This document shows positions 35,991-48,062 of a stretch of DNA of 64,000 bases, piece after piece; within the stretch, counting starts at the first letter, position 1, and each line of letters starts with the position of its first letter. The notes under the pieces were generated by a model. That model was not told the DNA's origin. It searched no databases and saw nothing but the letters and a program-made list of their open reading frames with translations. The DNA lies in assembly GCA_007922225.1 (NCBI GenBank), contig ML679961.1, forward strand, positions 70,102,890-70,166,889, read 5' to 3'. The DNA is from Emydura subglobosa. Taxonomy: Eukaryota; Chordata; Testudines; Chelidae. Position numbers and translations under genes: made by a program.

Positions 35991-36810
35991 TTAGACTTGC
36001 TTCCCGGGGATCTTACCTACCAACTTCCGGAGTTTGCTAAAGTCTGCCATCTTGAAATCCATTATCTGTAGTGTGCTGTTTTCCCTCCTACCATTCATTA
36101 GAATCATGAACTCTACCATTTCATGATCACTTTCACCCAAGATGTCTTCCATTTTCAAATTCTCATCCAGTTTCTCCCTTTTTGTCAATCAAATTTTGAA
36201 CAGCCTTTCCCCAGTAGCTTTCTCTACCTTCTGAAATAAAAAATTGTCTCCAATACATTCTAAGAACTTGTTGGATAATCTACTCTGCTGTTATTTTCCC
36301 AACATATGTCTGGGTAGTTGAAGTCTGAAGTCTGTGCTACAGATGATTTTGTTAGTTATTTTTAAAAAATAGCCTCATCCATCTCTTCTTTGTGGTTACG
36401 TGGTTAGTACTAGACCCCTACCCTGACATCACCCTTGGTTTTTTTTAACCCCTTTTATCCTTACCTAGAGAATTTCCAACAAGTCTGTCTCCTATTTCCA
36501 TCTCAACCTCAGTCCAAGTGTATATATATTTTTAAATATATAAGGCAAAACCTCTTACCTTTTTCCTGACTATTCTTCCTGAGCAAGCTGTACCCTTCTA
36601 TGCCAACATTCAAGTCATAAGTATTATCCCACCAAGTCTCTGATGCCAACTATGTCAGAGTTATGGTTTTTAACTAGCATTTCATGATGTTCCTGCTTAT
36701 TCCCCATACTTCTTGCATTAGTATACAGACAACTAAAGATACTGATTTGATTTTTCTCACATCTCCTTAAACCCCTCATTGTCAGCCTAGGGTCCTCTCT
36801 GCCCCATCAC
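35991..36810 (-). pseudogene. CR1 APE-type endonuclease, broken
   Basis: The piece at 35,991-36,188 contains [13 protein letters not shown], carrying the SDH motif with the catalytic histidine of apurinic-type endonucleases, and [18 protein letters not shown], as usual in CR1. Further upstream, near 36,285-36,325, a frame reads [12 protein letters not shown] (the GDFN active-site block). Stops separate the two. The N-terminal part of the endonuclease and ORF1 are missing. Confidence 0.82.
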
Positions 36811-36835
36811 TGGCATTATAAATGGTCAGCCAAGT

Positions 36836-39800
36836 CAGAACTATTTTTGTTACATTCATTTTCTTCAATTAAACTGGCTACAGCATATTTAAAACACAGA
36901 TGATTGCAATTGCTTTTAGTTGTGGAAACACTGACCCTCAGAAAATGGAAAAGGTCTTCTATCCCGTTTCTTTTAAAAAAATGGTATCTTGACATGGCAG
37001 AAATCGCTTCATATGACGATCCTGTTTATGAGACTAAATGACAATATTGAAGAATTTCATGCAATAAGGGATACAAATGTGCAAGTGCATTAAGTCACTA
37101 CTGTGTGTGTATATAAAGTATTTGCTTGTTTTTCATTGGATATCCATATTTTGTTTTAGAAATCAATAATGACTTTAAAAAAGTCAAACTGCAATTTTCT
37201 TTTTTTCCCTCTCTCTTTGTACATTTGAGAAAGTATAAACCAGCCAAGGGAATGCATGGCTCAGTTTCACACAATTCAGTGACCTTCCTCCCTACCCCAC
37301 TGATACACATACATCACGTTCATGTTAGAGTGCAAGACTGAAAAGGAAAATATTTCTCCACCTAACTCTGTGGTTGATGGCACTCTGCTCCTGTCAATGT
37401 GGCAAATGGAGTCTACCACAGCACACTCATCTGTACGGCCTGAGAAATTACTCCTGCCTGTCAGTCAAGGAGTGGAAGAGAGATGAAACCCATTTCCATG
37501 ATGAATAAATCAGAGGTAATTAAGGTCAGGATGTCTTCAGTGTGTGCTGGGACAGAACTTCATTTAATGTTATTACATTCCTGCCGAAATCATGACCAGG
37601 GTCAGTTTACCTTTCTCTTCCCTCCACTTGTGGGCTCCCCCTCCCACTGCCACCAGCCATTGAGCTTTTTACAGATATTTATTACTTTAAGTTTTGACAG
37701 CAGTTTTTCTTCTTTGGAGTGGGGTAACTTAAAGGGAAACAAAAAGTCTTAAATCCAAAAAAGAACAGCACCTGTTACGAAACAGAAGACAGATTTTAGC
37801 TCTCTAAATGGAAAACCTGTTTTAAAAGGAGTGCAGAATTCATGGGTATCTGAACTGCTTAGCCCACGAGAATCCCAACAAGGGAATGGTTGTGTCTGAA
37901 GGAATGAAAACCTAAAAGGAAATACCTGACCACAATGTTTAGAAACAGAAGCAGCGTCCACAGCTGGAGCTGTTCTGCAACTTAATGACTGACCCTTCCA
38001 CTACTTGTCTGTTACAATCGGGCAAACGCATACTAGGTATTCCAAGCGAGGCTGAAGACTCCATTTTCCTGTCAGCTCTTTGCCGTACTGAAAATTGGAA
38101 TGGTGAGTAAAGAGACATAAGATAACACAGCAGGGGTCAGCATTTCTGATTGAGAGCTACGCTCAGCCCAAACTGGAGGGGGAGGAATCTTCCTCTCCAA
38201 ACCAACTGCCTCGTGATGGCCTGACAGCTTTCCTTTCGTAATTAAAAATCAGCAAAGTCTTCCTCTGGGACTCCCAGCCACACATGCTTTTACAAACTGT
38301 ATCCTCCCAGAGTCCTCTTTTCACCACACCATTTTTTGAAATACTTGAATACAAGAGGTGGGGTGGGGGTAATAGGATAATTTAGCACTAATAATAAAGT
38401 TTTAAATGCCCTCAGGCTTCACTGCACCTTTTAAAGAGCTGCTGACATGTCATGAAAGACTCCAGCTATTGAAAAACAGTTCTGCTTGTGTTGTATATTA
38501 CATATCTTCTGTATTTCACCTCTCTGGACATAACTCATGATGACATCAACATAAGAGCAGGGTTTCGCTCAGTTAATTTTCTGCAGCAGCTTCTCTTCCA
38601 CTCCACTCACATTCCTCTATTTGTGAGGGTACAACTTGTTGCTCTGGAAAGGATCATGCCAGACCAAGGAGTAGGATTTCATTTTGGGAATGAGTAGGTG
38701 AACACAGAAGTTTTGTTTTCTTGAATATGCCTTGAGTAACGGGTGGTGGGGGAGGAAACAGAAAATGTTGTATACCATGTAAGCAGAACTGAGTGCAAAG
38801 AGGCCTTTTTTCATTCTTCCATGAAGTGTCAGCAGCTCTTTAACAGACTATTCTCCCAGTTGCAGCTGTCAGAAATGTTGACCTTGTTGTTTGAGATCAG
38901 CTTGCTGGGCAGTCTCATAGACCCTTCAGCTCACACTATTACAGATCTGTCAAAAGCAAGGAAGCCCCACTTCAGCAATGGGGCCATGCACCACAGCTGC
39001 CTACTTCCATAGACTTTCAAAGTGGTGCGGGGGGCGAGGGGGGGGGAAGGAAACAGCAGGCAGTGCCCTCTCCCATCAGGGGAGACTGAGTAGCTTTAGT
39101 TTTCACCTGAGATTGGTATGCAATTCTGGATGCATTATTTGTATATATTAAACCTTGCATGGGGTGTTTGAACACAGGCTAGGGGGCACATTTTGCTTTA
39201 AGTTGCTCTGTGGGGCCCACTGAGCTGGCTCAATGCTGTTTTGTGATGAGTGTGGGACCTAATTACAGTGGATGATGTGAAAATATAACTTATGGCCACA
39301 ACTGTTTCCATGCCAATGAATTATGGTACATTCAACAGTCCCTCATTTTTCAGACAGTGTCTTATACACACAACTCCCACTCACTTCCCATACATACCCC
39401 ATTTAACCATGTCCCACATATGGGTGTTAATTTTGGAATGAGCTGTTCACCCAGAACACTGATGACAGAGAGAGAGAGCACAAGAAAGAGAGAGAGAAGG
39501 AGGAGGAAAAAAACAAGAGCTGAAACTGCAATTAAGAAAGGAGGGGGAGGGAGAGTGGGGGAGTAGGGGGATTCCTTTACCACCTTTTCAAGTTTTATCT
39601 TTGAAATTAATTAATTATGACATGGAAAAAAAAGACACATTCTGAATATCTTGGAATTTAAACTCAGGGACGCAGCAAATGTAAGCTCAATGATATAAAA
39701 AAATTGCCAATCTATTATTCCAATCATAACTGTCATCACAGGTTTAAGCACAGCTTTAATACTCTGATTAATGTCTACTTTGGCCCTCTGCAGCCCTCTG

Positions 39801-39914
39801 CAGGGCTGTCTGCAGTAACAGCATAGCAAACGAAAATTAAGGAGGTGGTAAGAGAATGGAAAATTCCCATTACTGGATAGCTGTGGCATCAGAGCTCACT
39901 ATGAACACCACACA
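36836..39914. other. non-coding stretch with purine tract
   Basis: At 39,465-39,562 a purine-rich (GA)n/GGAGG tract. G-rich patch at 39,028-39,050. No gene recognised. Confidence 0.45.
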
Positions 39915-41169
39915 CACAGGAAATGTCTATACTGGGTATTTAGAACACTAAGCCACACAGCACCAGATTGAGTTCGGTGTGAAGCGTTCTAAGTGGACAA
40001 CACAGTCAGAACCTACCTTTTGTAGCCCCCAATTTTGTCAAAAGCATCTTGTCTACATAGAAGATGTAAAGCAAATATTCACTGCTATCATTTCTTAATT
40101 AAACTAATGAACTGGAAAGTTACAGATGCTAGCTATAGAGAAAGACAAAAAGGAGAAAAGCCTGTGCATGGATTGTTCTGACTGCCCCACACAGCACATT
40201 TTTTAATGACTTCCCCAATCTAAATTGTTTTCCCTAGTCTAGATTTAAAAATTAGTTTTACAGCACACATTACCAAGCTGTGAAATGTCTTGCACTCACA
40301 TTGAAGTGTGATGGGCTGCCTGGAAACAGTAAGCACTACGGGATGCAGGAGGAGATTAGGTGTAGTCCATGGGGGATGAAATCAAGGTCCAAAGTACAGC
40401 TGGGGGTTTGGTTGTGTGTGTTACACAAATGTGCTGGGAGTTCTTTGAGAGTCTATATCATCATGTGTATTTGCAAGTAGTCCACAGATCAATGCATTCA
40501 GAGCGGGTTGCATTGGGAACCTCAGGGAGGCAGTAAGCCATGTGGATGCTAGCACAGCATCTTGTTGATTCTCCAATGAATCTTCGAATTGTGGGCACTG
40601 ATAGCCACAAACTGTTCCCATAGTAGAAACTGCAGATAGGCAGTCAAATTTCAGGGAAACATGTATTTTCTGGGCCCACCTCTGTGGGGTCTCCAGCATG
40701 CTCCACTTGTACATGTACTGTACTGCTCACACAACACAAATTTGAAAACTTCTGCAGCACACACAGCTGACTGGCCACCAGCAGCTTGAAATAAAATGTC
40801 CCTTTGCTATTCAGGAACCTCCTGAACTGTTATGTCCTCCAGAATACAGAATGCTTGAAAAGACAAGCACAGTTTAGATAGTAAGGCACCCCTCCTACCC
40901 CACTCCCATCCCCAGGCGGTCTGCAATTTTTAAACAAAAAGCAATTGTAAACGTTAACATTCCATTGTTTGTGCATTCATTACATTGTGATTAACTCAGT
41001 TGTGGCCATGGATCTTCTGGAAACTGAAGTGTTCCTCTCACAATCAACTGAAGCTCCGTTTTACAAAGTATCACTTTTTTGGCCTTGAGATTCCACAAGG
41101 CACTTTTCTCTGCAGATGCCCTGAACCTGTTTTGAAGCACTGAGACAATAACACACTCTGATGTCTGAT

Positions 41170-41660
41170 TTTAGGTCAGAACTGTCACGGACCAGTCTAA
41201 GAGGAAGTATTTCCATGATGAACTTATAGTGGACATTCTGGACAAGGCCAACACCAGAGGGAGAAGGATTACTGGCAAGTGGAAAGGCACGGACAGACTG
41301 CAGAGCGAGAGGACAGAATTGCAATGTGCAAGGAGAGGCTTGCAGCACAGTTTATGGAGCAGGAGTGTTGGCTGAGGGAAGACGAGAGAGTTCAGCAGAA
41401 AGACCTATTTGAGAGGCTGCTTGCACTTCTGGCTGCAAGCCTACAGGCTTCTACTGCATCCGCACCATGTCCTGAGTCCTCTCCACAGTAACGTGCTGCA
41501 GACCAGGAATACGGACAATTCCACAGTTGGATCGCCCATGCAACTGAGACTTAACAATAGCCGGACAGTGCAAATGTACTACTTGCAGGCCTCTGCCTCC
41601 TTGCAGCCCTTCAGCCCTCTGCAGTGGCACCAAATGCATGCTAAGCATGCAAGAAAGTGA
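41170..41660 (+). pseudogene. Harbinger partner protein (Myb/SANT-type), C-terminal remnant
   Basis: The open piece at 41,279-41,491 is rich in Glu, Arg, Leu and Gln (EREDRIAMCKERLAAQFMEQ, then LLALLAASLQAS), like the coiled C-terminal half of the Myb-like DNA-binding partner that Harbinger elements carry. Just upstream, other frames give KYFHDELIVDILDKA (41,200-41,245). The N-terminal Myb domain is not recognisable in 40,000-41,150. In intact elements the partner carries the transposase into the nucleus and binds the element ends. Assignment depends on context as much as on sequence. Confidence 0.5.
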
Positions 41661-42389
41661 AAGGAGAACAGGGGCCCAGGGAACATGCAACATTAGGCTC
41701 TTTATTTCTTGACACTGGTTAACAGGTTTGCATTGTTAAATGTTTGGTTTATTATACACTTTATTTCACTGATGGTTTTGGTGTTGGTTTATTACTGGTG
41801 TTTTGGTATGCTAATGAGCTGGCCTGAGTCATAAGCTGACTGGCTTGGCAATGGTTTAATTTTTTTTTATACTTAATACATCCACGTTCAAAAAAATAAA
41901 GGCTTTTATTTTATTATGAAAGTATTACTTATCACTGTATCACATCATATAACGTACATTTCAAATAATAAAGAAACACATAAGGGACAACTAAAGTTGT
42001 ACCCAATGTCTCCGTACATTTACTTACATCAATCCATAGTTCTTGCCACATGCCCCCCACCTATTTCCTAAGCAGTCGTGTTACCATAAGTACAATGCAT
42101 GACAATCAATCCCCACCTCCAGTTCATAAGCAGTCCTCTCATCCATAACTAAAATGCTTGACAACTGCCCTCCTCCCCCGATTTCATTGTGTGATGTGAC
42201 AGTACCTCATTTGCTGTAATCATTCTACAAACACATTCATAAACATACTATTCTCTCTCATCCATTGGCCCGGGCAAGTCTATAACATGGGAGCACAGAA
42301 CCACTCTGATTTATTTTGCATGGCTGCATAGCTACACTGACTGGTTGAATGTACCATTTCAGCAAGCCATTACTATCATAGGTTCATTC

Positions 42390-43640
42390 AGGGAGCAAAT
42401 TGCTCACCTTTGGCTTCACAACAATTGTTAAGAGCACAGCAAACCACAATAATGTGGGCAACATTGAAGACACTGGAATCCAAAAATGGGTATGTAAACA
42501 ACACCAGTGGAATTTCAATCTGCCAAACATACATTCAACTACCATTCTATACCTACTGAGAGTAATTAAACCTTCTTTTTCCAGGTCCTCTGAGATCAGA
42601 ATATGGTTTAATAAACCAAGGCAAAAGTGGGTATGCAGGGTCTCCTAAAACAACAGTGGGCACAGTAACTTCATGTATGACAATGCAATTTGATGGGAAT
42701 AGTGTACCAGCCTGTCCATGGCCATAGACTCCTGACTGGCAGGTGACCCCAGCATCATGAACTTTTCCAGTGCAGCCCATAAATTAGCCTCTGTGGTCCA
42801 CAAGGACCTGCATAACAATGGTGTGGTATCCTATGCAGTTTAGGTACTTGTGTGCTCCTTGAGGAAGGCATACTATGGGAATGAGTCCCAACAACATGCC
42901 CAGAGCACTTTGGAAACCCCATTCTCTCAAAATGTAAATAATTACTTTATGGATATCGTTTATGCCCAGCATCTTTGGGTAAATCACACACCTGATTGCC
43001 TCAGAAACCTCTGTCACTACTTTACCCACAGTTGACTTTCCAACACCAAACTGGTTAGCAACTGACCTGTAGCAGTTTGTATTAGCCAGCTTTCAGACCA
43101 TTATAACAACCTGCTTCTGGACCAGCATGGCTGCCCTCATACATGCATTATGACACTGGAGGATCAGAGGAAGCAGCTCAAACACCTCCAGACGTGGATC
43201 TTTCGTCCTGCAAAAGTTCTGGACCCACTGCTGGTCATCCCAGATCTGCATGTGCTTGTCACCCTGCTCCAGAAGTGCTGGTCTATATAGGAGGCACCAG
43301 TGGCCATACCAAGACAGACACGAGCAGCATCACCCAGTTTGAGTATTCCATACCTGTATCGTCAATCTCTTCTTCTTCCTGTTATGAGCCTTCATTAGGT
43401 CAAAAAACACCTCTGAGATGTCCACCAGCATCCCATGGATGTTCTGCCTGTTTCCTAAAACAGGAGTGAAAGCCCAAGCAAGAGAAGCTCTTCACACAGT
43501 GATTCCTCCATTCTGCTGGCTCTAGTTGCTGGGAACGTACAGACCCAAAAAGCAGCTCAGCAGGATGCATTGGCGGACAGCAACAGCATCCTGTACTGTG
43601 CATGGCAAACAGTCAAATTTTCCCACATTGTACCATGAAC
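42390..43640 (-). pseudogene. HARBI1-type transposase, broken, first catalytic Asp lost
   Basis: Read on the minus strand in pieces: an N-terminal region with DDQQWVQNF-like and FELLPLILQ-like sequence (about 43,150-43,250), the helix-turn-helix with YRSVANQFGVGKSTVGKVV (about 43,010-43,075), then EVSEAIRCVIYP, HKYLNCIGYHTIVMQVLVDHRG (42,784-42,860), KVHDAGV, TVVLGDPAYPLLPW (around 42,615-42,660) and VECMFGRLK (about 42,510-42,535). The order is that of Harbinger DDE transposases. The first catalytic block, usually GAIDGTHI, reads GMLLGLIPI here, so its Asp is lost. The GDPAYPLLPW block and the Glu of VECMFGRLK are kept. Several frameshifts separate the parts, so the protein is dead. Confidence 0.88.
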
Positions 43641-43822
43641 CAACAGCTAGAACAGCCACAGCTGAGGAGGGTTTGAGGAAGCTTGGGATATGGTAGTTTG
43701 ACTCAGGTCTACGTACTGCCGGGTGGACACTGGAGCCTGGGTTTGGGGCTCAGGTCCAGAAATTCTAAACGACTCAAATTCCACTAACCCAGGGCTTACA
43801 CTTCAGTGAAGACATACCCAAA

Positions 43823-45524
43823 ATCTATAATGTCTTTAAAAAAATAAACCCTGCTCATACAGCCTCTGTTCCATACTCTGGTCTCAGTTCAGAATCTGGG
43901 GAAGCTAAGTGTAGCTGGATTTGACTTATCACCACATTCTCAATTATCTTCCCAAGTGATGAAGCTTCTATCATTTCTCTTATGAGGATATACTACAGCC
44001 CAACAGATCTCATAGACAAGACATATTTCCTGATACATAGCCATTTCCCTTTTAAATTACATTCCATTATACCCTAGGTATGCCCCTAAATACATTTTTC
44101 TCCATGGAAAACATAAGATGTGTCTGTTCTTCAAATCTGAAAAATTATTACAAGCTCTGCTGTAAGAGTATGTGAAGTCCACAAGCTCAATAGCTCTGGA
44201 ACAAGATGCTTACAAGTTTTACTGCTGAAGTGCTCTGGATTTTTTTCTTATTTGTTATGTAAAGTAAAACACTCAATCAGGGTTAAATGCAAAAACCTGC
44301 AATATTGTAACTTAATATTGTCAGGCTATAAAACACACATTACAAGCAGCACAGCCACTGATGATGTTAAATTGGAACCCTACTTTGTATTTCTCAATGT
44401 CCTGATTTTAACAATGCGGAATTAACATTTAGTTAGTACAGGATGGGATACTTTGGCATTAATATAATTAAGTAGGTGCTTCTTTACACATTCTGTTCAA
44501 CTGTAGTCCAATATCCCTCTACATACCAATGGCTGGCCTAACCAAATAAGATTATTTTAGACTATAAGATATAATGATGGCGAGCTTGGAACCAAGAAAT
44601 GGAGGAACTCTGGAAGATAAATGCACATCAGGAAGAAACAAGAAAATAGCCAAAGTATATAGAGTACAAATAGTCATATTGGTGTTGAACCTCCGCATGG
44701 GTCAATTGAATTTTTTTGATAAAATTCAGTTGTCAGAAAAATAAAACCAACAGGTTCAGTATGAGCACTAGTTTCTCTTGTAGATTCTTGAATAGATACT
44801 AAATACCTATTTTAGTGACAAAGACATGTTACAAACTGCTCATCAGTTGCCCATCCTTTGGAAAGACCACACTTACATGCAATATCTCACAAGCTACAGG
44901 TCATAGGTGCTGGAAAGTAATGACAATTCTAAATGATCAAGTTCTCCTGCTGCTTGTGAGCTAATTTGCATCCTGCTGCAATATTGATTTAAGAATCCCA
45001 GATCCTGGCACTTGTTACAGGCCAGATGAAGTGTCAGGTGTGACCATTTTAATCTTTACATTTCAAATTAAATTCACAGTTCCTACAGGACAAGAAAGTG
45101 GTTCTCACCTCATTTGCTTTTGGGATGCTCTGCAGAGTACGCAGACAATTAAATTCAGCACAAAGCAATATAAAACACCTAAAATGTATGACAGGAGACG
45201 GATAATCCCCATGTTGAGTCTCAGATTTCAGGTAATGATGACTGCAATATTAAATATGGTAGACACACTAAGAGTACACACCCCAATAGGCAGAGGGGAA
45301 TATTAAGAACTCAGCATTAGCTAAAACGTCTCTTAGCAAACACAGAGACAATCAGGTAAGGTGTGGGAAATGGAGTGGATAGGAGAAGACAATTCCAAAA
45401 CGTTAGGTCAGAGAAGCCCACTAATATGCTTTTAGAACATCCTCCACACATCATTAGAAAAACATCTTATTCCTATCAGTTAGCGATTCAGAGAAATTAG
45501 AGATGGATAAAAGCATTGTTACAT
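43823..45524. other. unique non-coding stretch
   Basis: No gene, RNA or repeat family recognised. The open frame at 45,031-45,306 shows no family features. Confidence 0.45.
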
Positions 45525-45700
45525 TGCCATCTACTCGCTAGTGGAAGGTTGCACCCTACATTACATTTTCCAGTTTGTTTTTAAATGTCTCAAGCAATGC
45601 TGCTTCCATCTCTTTTGGAGCCTATTCCACAATTAGTGAAATCTTAAGCTAGAAGGGTAAGATCCAACATTTAACTACCTTTTTACAGGCCTTTTACAAA
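45525..45700 (-). mobile_element. CR1 LINE, 3' fragment
   Basis: Plus-strand reading CCAGTTTGTTTTTAAATGTC, TCAAGCAATGCTGCTTCCAT and GGAGCCTATTCCACAATTAG is the complement of the CR1 3' region, as at 14,580-14,640. Neither end is sharp. Confidence 0.65.
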
Positions 45701-45942
45701 AATTCTATTGTTTGTAAGCATATTTAACAGTGTGAAAACCAAATTACTTTTAAATTACCATTTTTCTCTGTGTTCTTTGGGCCTCCTGCTATATTACCTT
45801 GGATATGATCTTCTTAGGATTCCACAAGGTAAACCGGTCAGTATTGGAGGTCAGGTCAGTATTGGAGCGCCCAAGTAAAAACCCAGGGTACTGCAAGAGG
45901 TGCAGATAACTCAGAAGGTGGTGCACTTCCCTTCAATTCCAT

Positions 45943-46000
45943 ACTAAACCTATATTCCACACTGGTGCTTCTTGACACCAATGTGGAATATAGGTTTGGT
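45943..46000. repeat. near-perfect 25-bp hairpin with 8-base loop
   Basis: Left arm 45,943-45,967 and right arm 45,976-46,000 pair over 25 positions with one mismatch (45,962/45,981) and one T/G pair (45,945/45,998). The loop is CTTCTTGA. On a minus-strand transcript the inner mismatch becomes a G-U pair, leaving one A-C mismatch near the base. No known element is recognised around it. Confidence 0.9.
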
Positions 46001-46289
46001 CATTAACACTTACATGGCATTTAAAGAAAACTCAAAGAAAACAAGGATAATATTAATCCTAGTGTCCAAGCTATATACTAGATCAAATGATTAAATTCTG
46101 CTTCCCTAAAATTAGAATAGGAAGAATAAACTATGGAGAAATGTTGTTGCTGCAGCTGTTAAACAGTTCTGCTTGTTCATACCAGATGTAGCTGCATTTA
46201 AGAGTGGATGAAGTGAATCTTGTGCATTTCTATTTGCAAAAAATGTTATGATGAAAACAATACATAAAACCTTTCCCATACCTTTCACG

Positions 46290-46545
46290 CTTGGGTATCT
46301 AAAATTAGTCAACTAAATCCATATTTGGGCATCTAAGTAAAAGCCATTTGATTTCTCAGAGATGCATAAGTAAGTGCCCACAAATTCCACTGAAGTTAAT
46401 GGGAGCAACAGGTGCTTAGCTTGATTTTTGGACACTGAGCATCTGCTGCTCTGTTAACTGCAGCAGAACTTGTGAGTGCTCAGCACATGAAAGAAATCAA
46501 GTTATTTTGGTGTCTAACTTCAGGCACCAAAGTTTGAAAATTGTG
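46290..46545. repeat. unclassified dispersed repeat (GGTGCTTAG type)
   Basis: TTGGGCATCTAAGTAAAAGC, CCACTGAAGTTAATGGGAGC, AGGTGCTTAGC, GTGAGTGCTCAGCAC and GGTGTCTAACTTCAGGCACC form an imperfect fold-back. I recognise this pattern as common in turtle and crocodilian DNA, family name unknown. Confidence 0.5.
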
Positions 46546-47894
46546 TGTGAGAGTGTGTGCTTGTGTGTAAATATCTATTATTTGTGATATACATCACATC
46601 CACACATTCAGATTTCACACATTTTAAAGTACAAAATGTAGACTAAAGTCCGTCACTTTAATTATATGATAAGATATGGTCCCAAACCCTATGAAACAGA
46701 TGTGACCGGATGCATTTTATTTTTTTTAAAAGAGACTCATTCCCAGAACCATTTTAAACATAATTTGTTTATATATAAACAATATATATATTATATAAAT
46801 AACTAGAAATATATATTTTCTGTTTAAAGAGAACTCCTGACAGAAGCTCTTATTGAACCTTCCACTTGAAATTTCTGTACATAAATAGATAAATACTGTA
46901 CAAACCAAAAGGCAAACAATGAGAATACAAGTAGGATAGGCCAAGTATGAACACCTTCAGGGAAAATTAGATAGTTATTGATTCACCATATAAGCTAACT
47001 ATACTGACAAGAACCACTGATAAGAAATTCACCCTATTTGTTTAAGTTATACAAACCTCTCTTCTGGAATAGGCCAGGCATTTGAAATCTTTTTACACTG
47101 TGAACATATGCAACATTTATTGAGACAATGATTTTGTGGGGCATGGTGTGGGCTGGAGACAGGGAGAACAGCCAAAGTAACATCTCATTGTACCATTTGA
47201 GACCATGAGAACCAAAAGCAAGAGCAGGGCTGAGGGAGAAAATGAAACCAAAAATTTAAACTGCATTCATGCTGTTTCTAGGAGAGACTGTAATATGGCT
47301 GCTGAAACGAAAATTCACGCGGTCAATGAGAAGTATATTACTGCAATATCACGGAGGGGGTACTACACCAGAAATCCAACAGCAAACTTAAATTAAAGAT
47401 ACCAAAAAGAGAGTGAAGTGAAATAAAGCATGAGAAGGTACAGCTGACCGTTAGGGAACCTAGAAACATAAGAGAGTCTCAGCCGCTGTTAAAATAAAAG
47501 GGAGCGGGAGTGAGAGGGGGATGGATTGGACTGATGTTAAGGTGTTTTACAAGCCTGGAAAAAAATATTTACACAGACTGTGTGTGGAGGGTGGGGCTTT
47601 TGCTCTAAGTCAGTTTTCTCTGCGGACACAAAGACCATTTTGAATTACAGCAGAGAAAGGCTGGACACAATCTGGATCAACAACCCCAAAAAACCCAAAA
47701 CAAAACAAATGAGATGTTGCTTTTAAATTCCAGGGCACTTAGAGAAGTCGATCAGAAAACATTTCACAGAGGAGAGGACACTCAAGGAACACTGAGTCCC
47801 AGATCCAAAGAACAGACAGCTGCATGGTTTAAGTAGTAGTAAGTAGAAATCAGCAAAGTGATTTCAGGAAGGAAGGAAGTAGCAAGGCCAAAGG
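46546..47894. other. AT-rich non-coding stretch
   Basis: AT-rich simple sequence at 46,768-46,825; otherwise nothing recognised. Confidence 0.45.
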
Positions 47895-48062
47895 TAAGCA
47901 AGAACTGTTATTCCCATTTCATAGGTGGAGAAAATTGATTTTCAGAGAGGGGAAGTGACTTGTCCAAGACCACACAGTAAGTCAGTAGTATAACCAGGAA
48001 CAGATTATAGGTCTCCCGATTCGCAGCCCTTTGTCTTAACCATGAGACCATCCTTTCTCCCC
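47895..48062 (-). mobile_element. tRNA-derived/MIR-like SINE
   Basis: Plus-strand reading TTCCCATTTCATAGGTGGAG, GTGACTTGTCCAAGACCACA, CAGTAAGTCAGTAGTA and GTCTTAACCATGAGACCATC is the complement of the SINE body, with the tRNA-like head near 48,035-48,060. Confidence 0.8.

Larger units (their letters stand above)
34093..36835 (-). mobile_element. CR1 LINE, longest copy in the window (about 2.7 kb)
   Basis: A 5'-truncated CR1 on the minus strand, covering most of the endonuclease, the whole RT core and the C-terminal region. It ends near 34,093 without the usual TCATAG/ATTCTATG terminus, so the 3' end is lost or was replaced by the adjacent L2 tail. Nucleotide blocks such as GGTATCATCTGCAAACTTAG, GACAAATCCATGCTGACTAT and TTTCCAGTCCTCTGGAATTT are typical for reptile CR1. 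A T16 run at 34,491-34,505 and many small indels break the frame. Confidence 0.92.
39915..43822. mobile_element. Harbinger (PIF) DNA transposon, decayed, about 3.9 kb
   Basis: A HARBI1-type transposase remnant on the minus strand (42,390-43,640) and a partner gene remnant on the plus strand (41,170-41,660) face each other, tail to tail, which is a usual two-gene Harbinger layout. Suggested ends are GGAAATGTCTATACT (39,918-39,932) and, at the right, AGTGAAGACATACCC (43,805-43,819), inverted repeats of each other at most positions. The ends are less certain than the genes; TSDs (normally 3 bp) cannot be shown. Confidence 0.75.

Noticed and set aside
40421..40714. 97-codon minus-strand frame inside the Harbinger element
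   Set aside because: It does not match transposase or Myb-type partner and lies outside the readable part of either gene.
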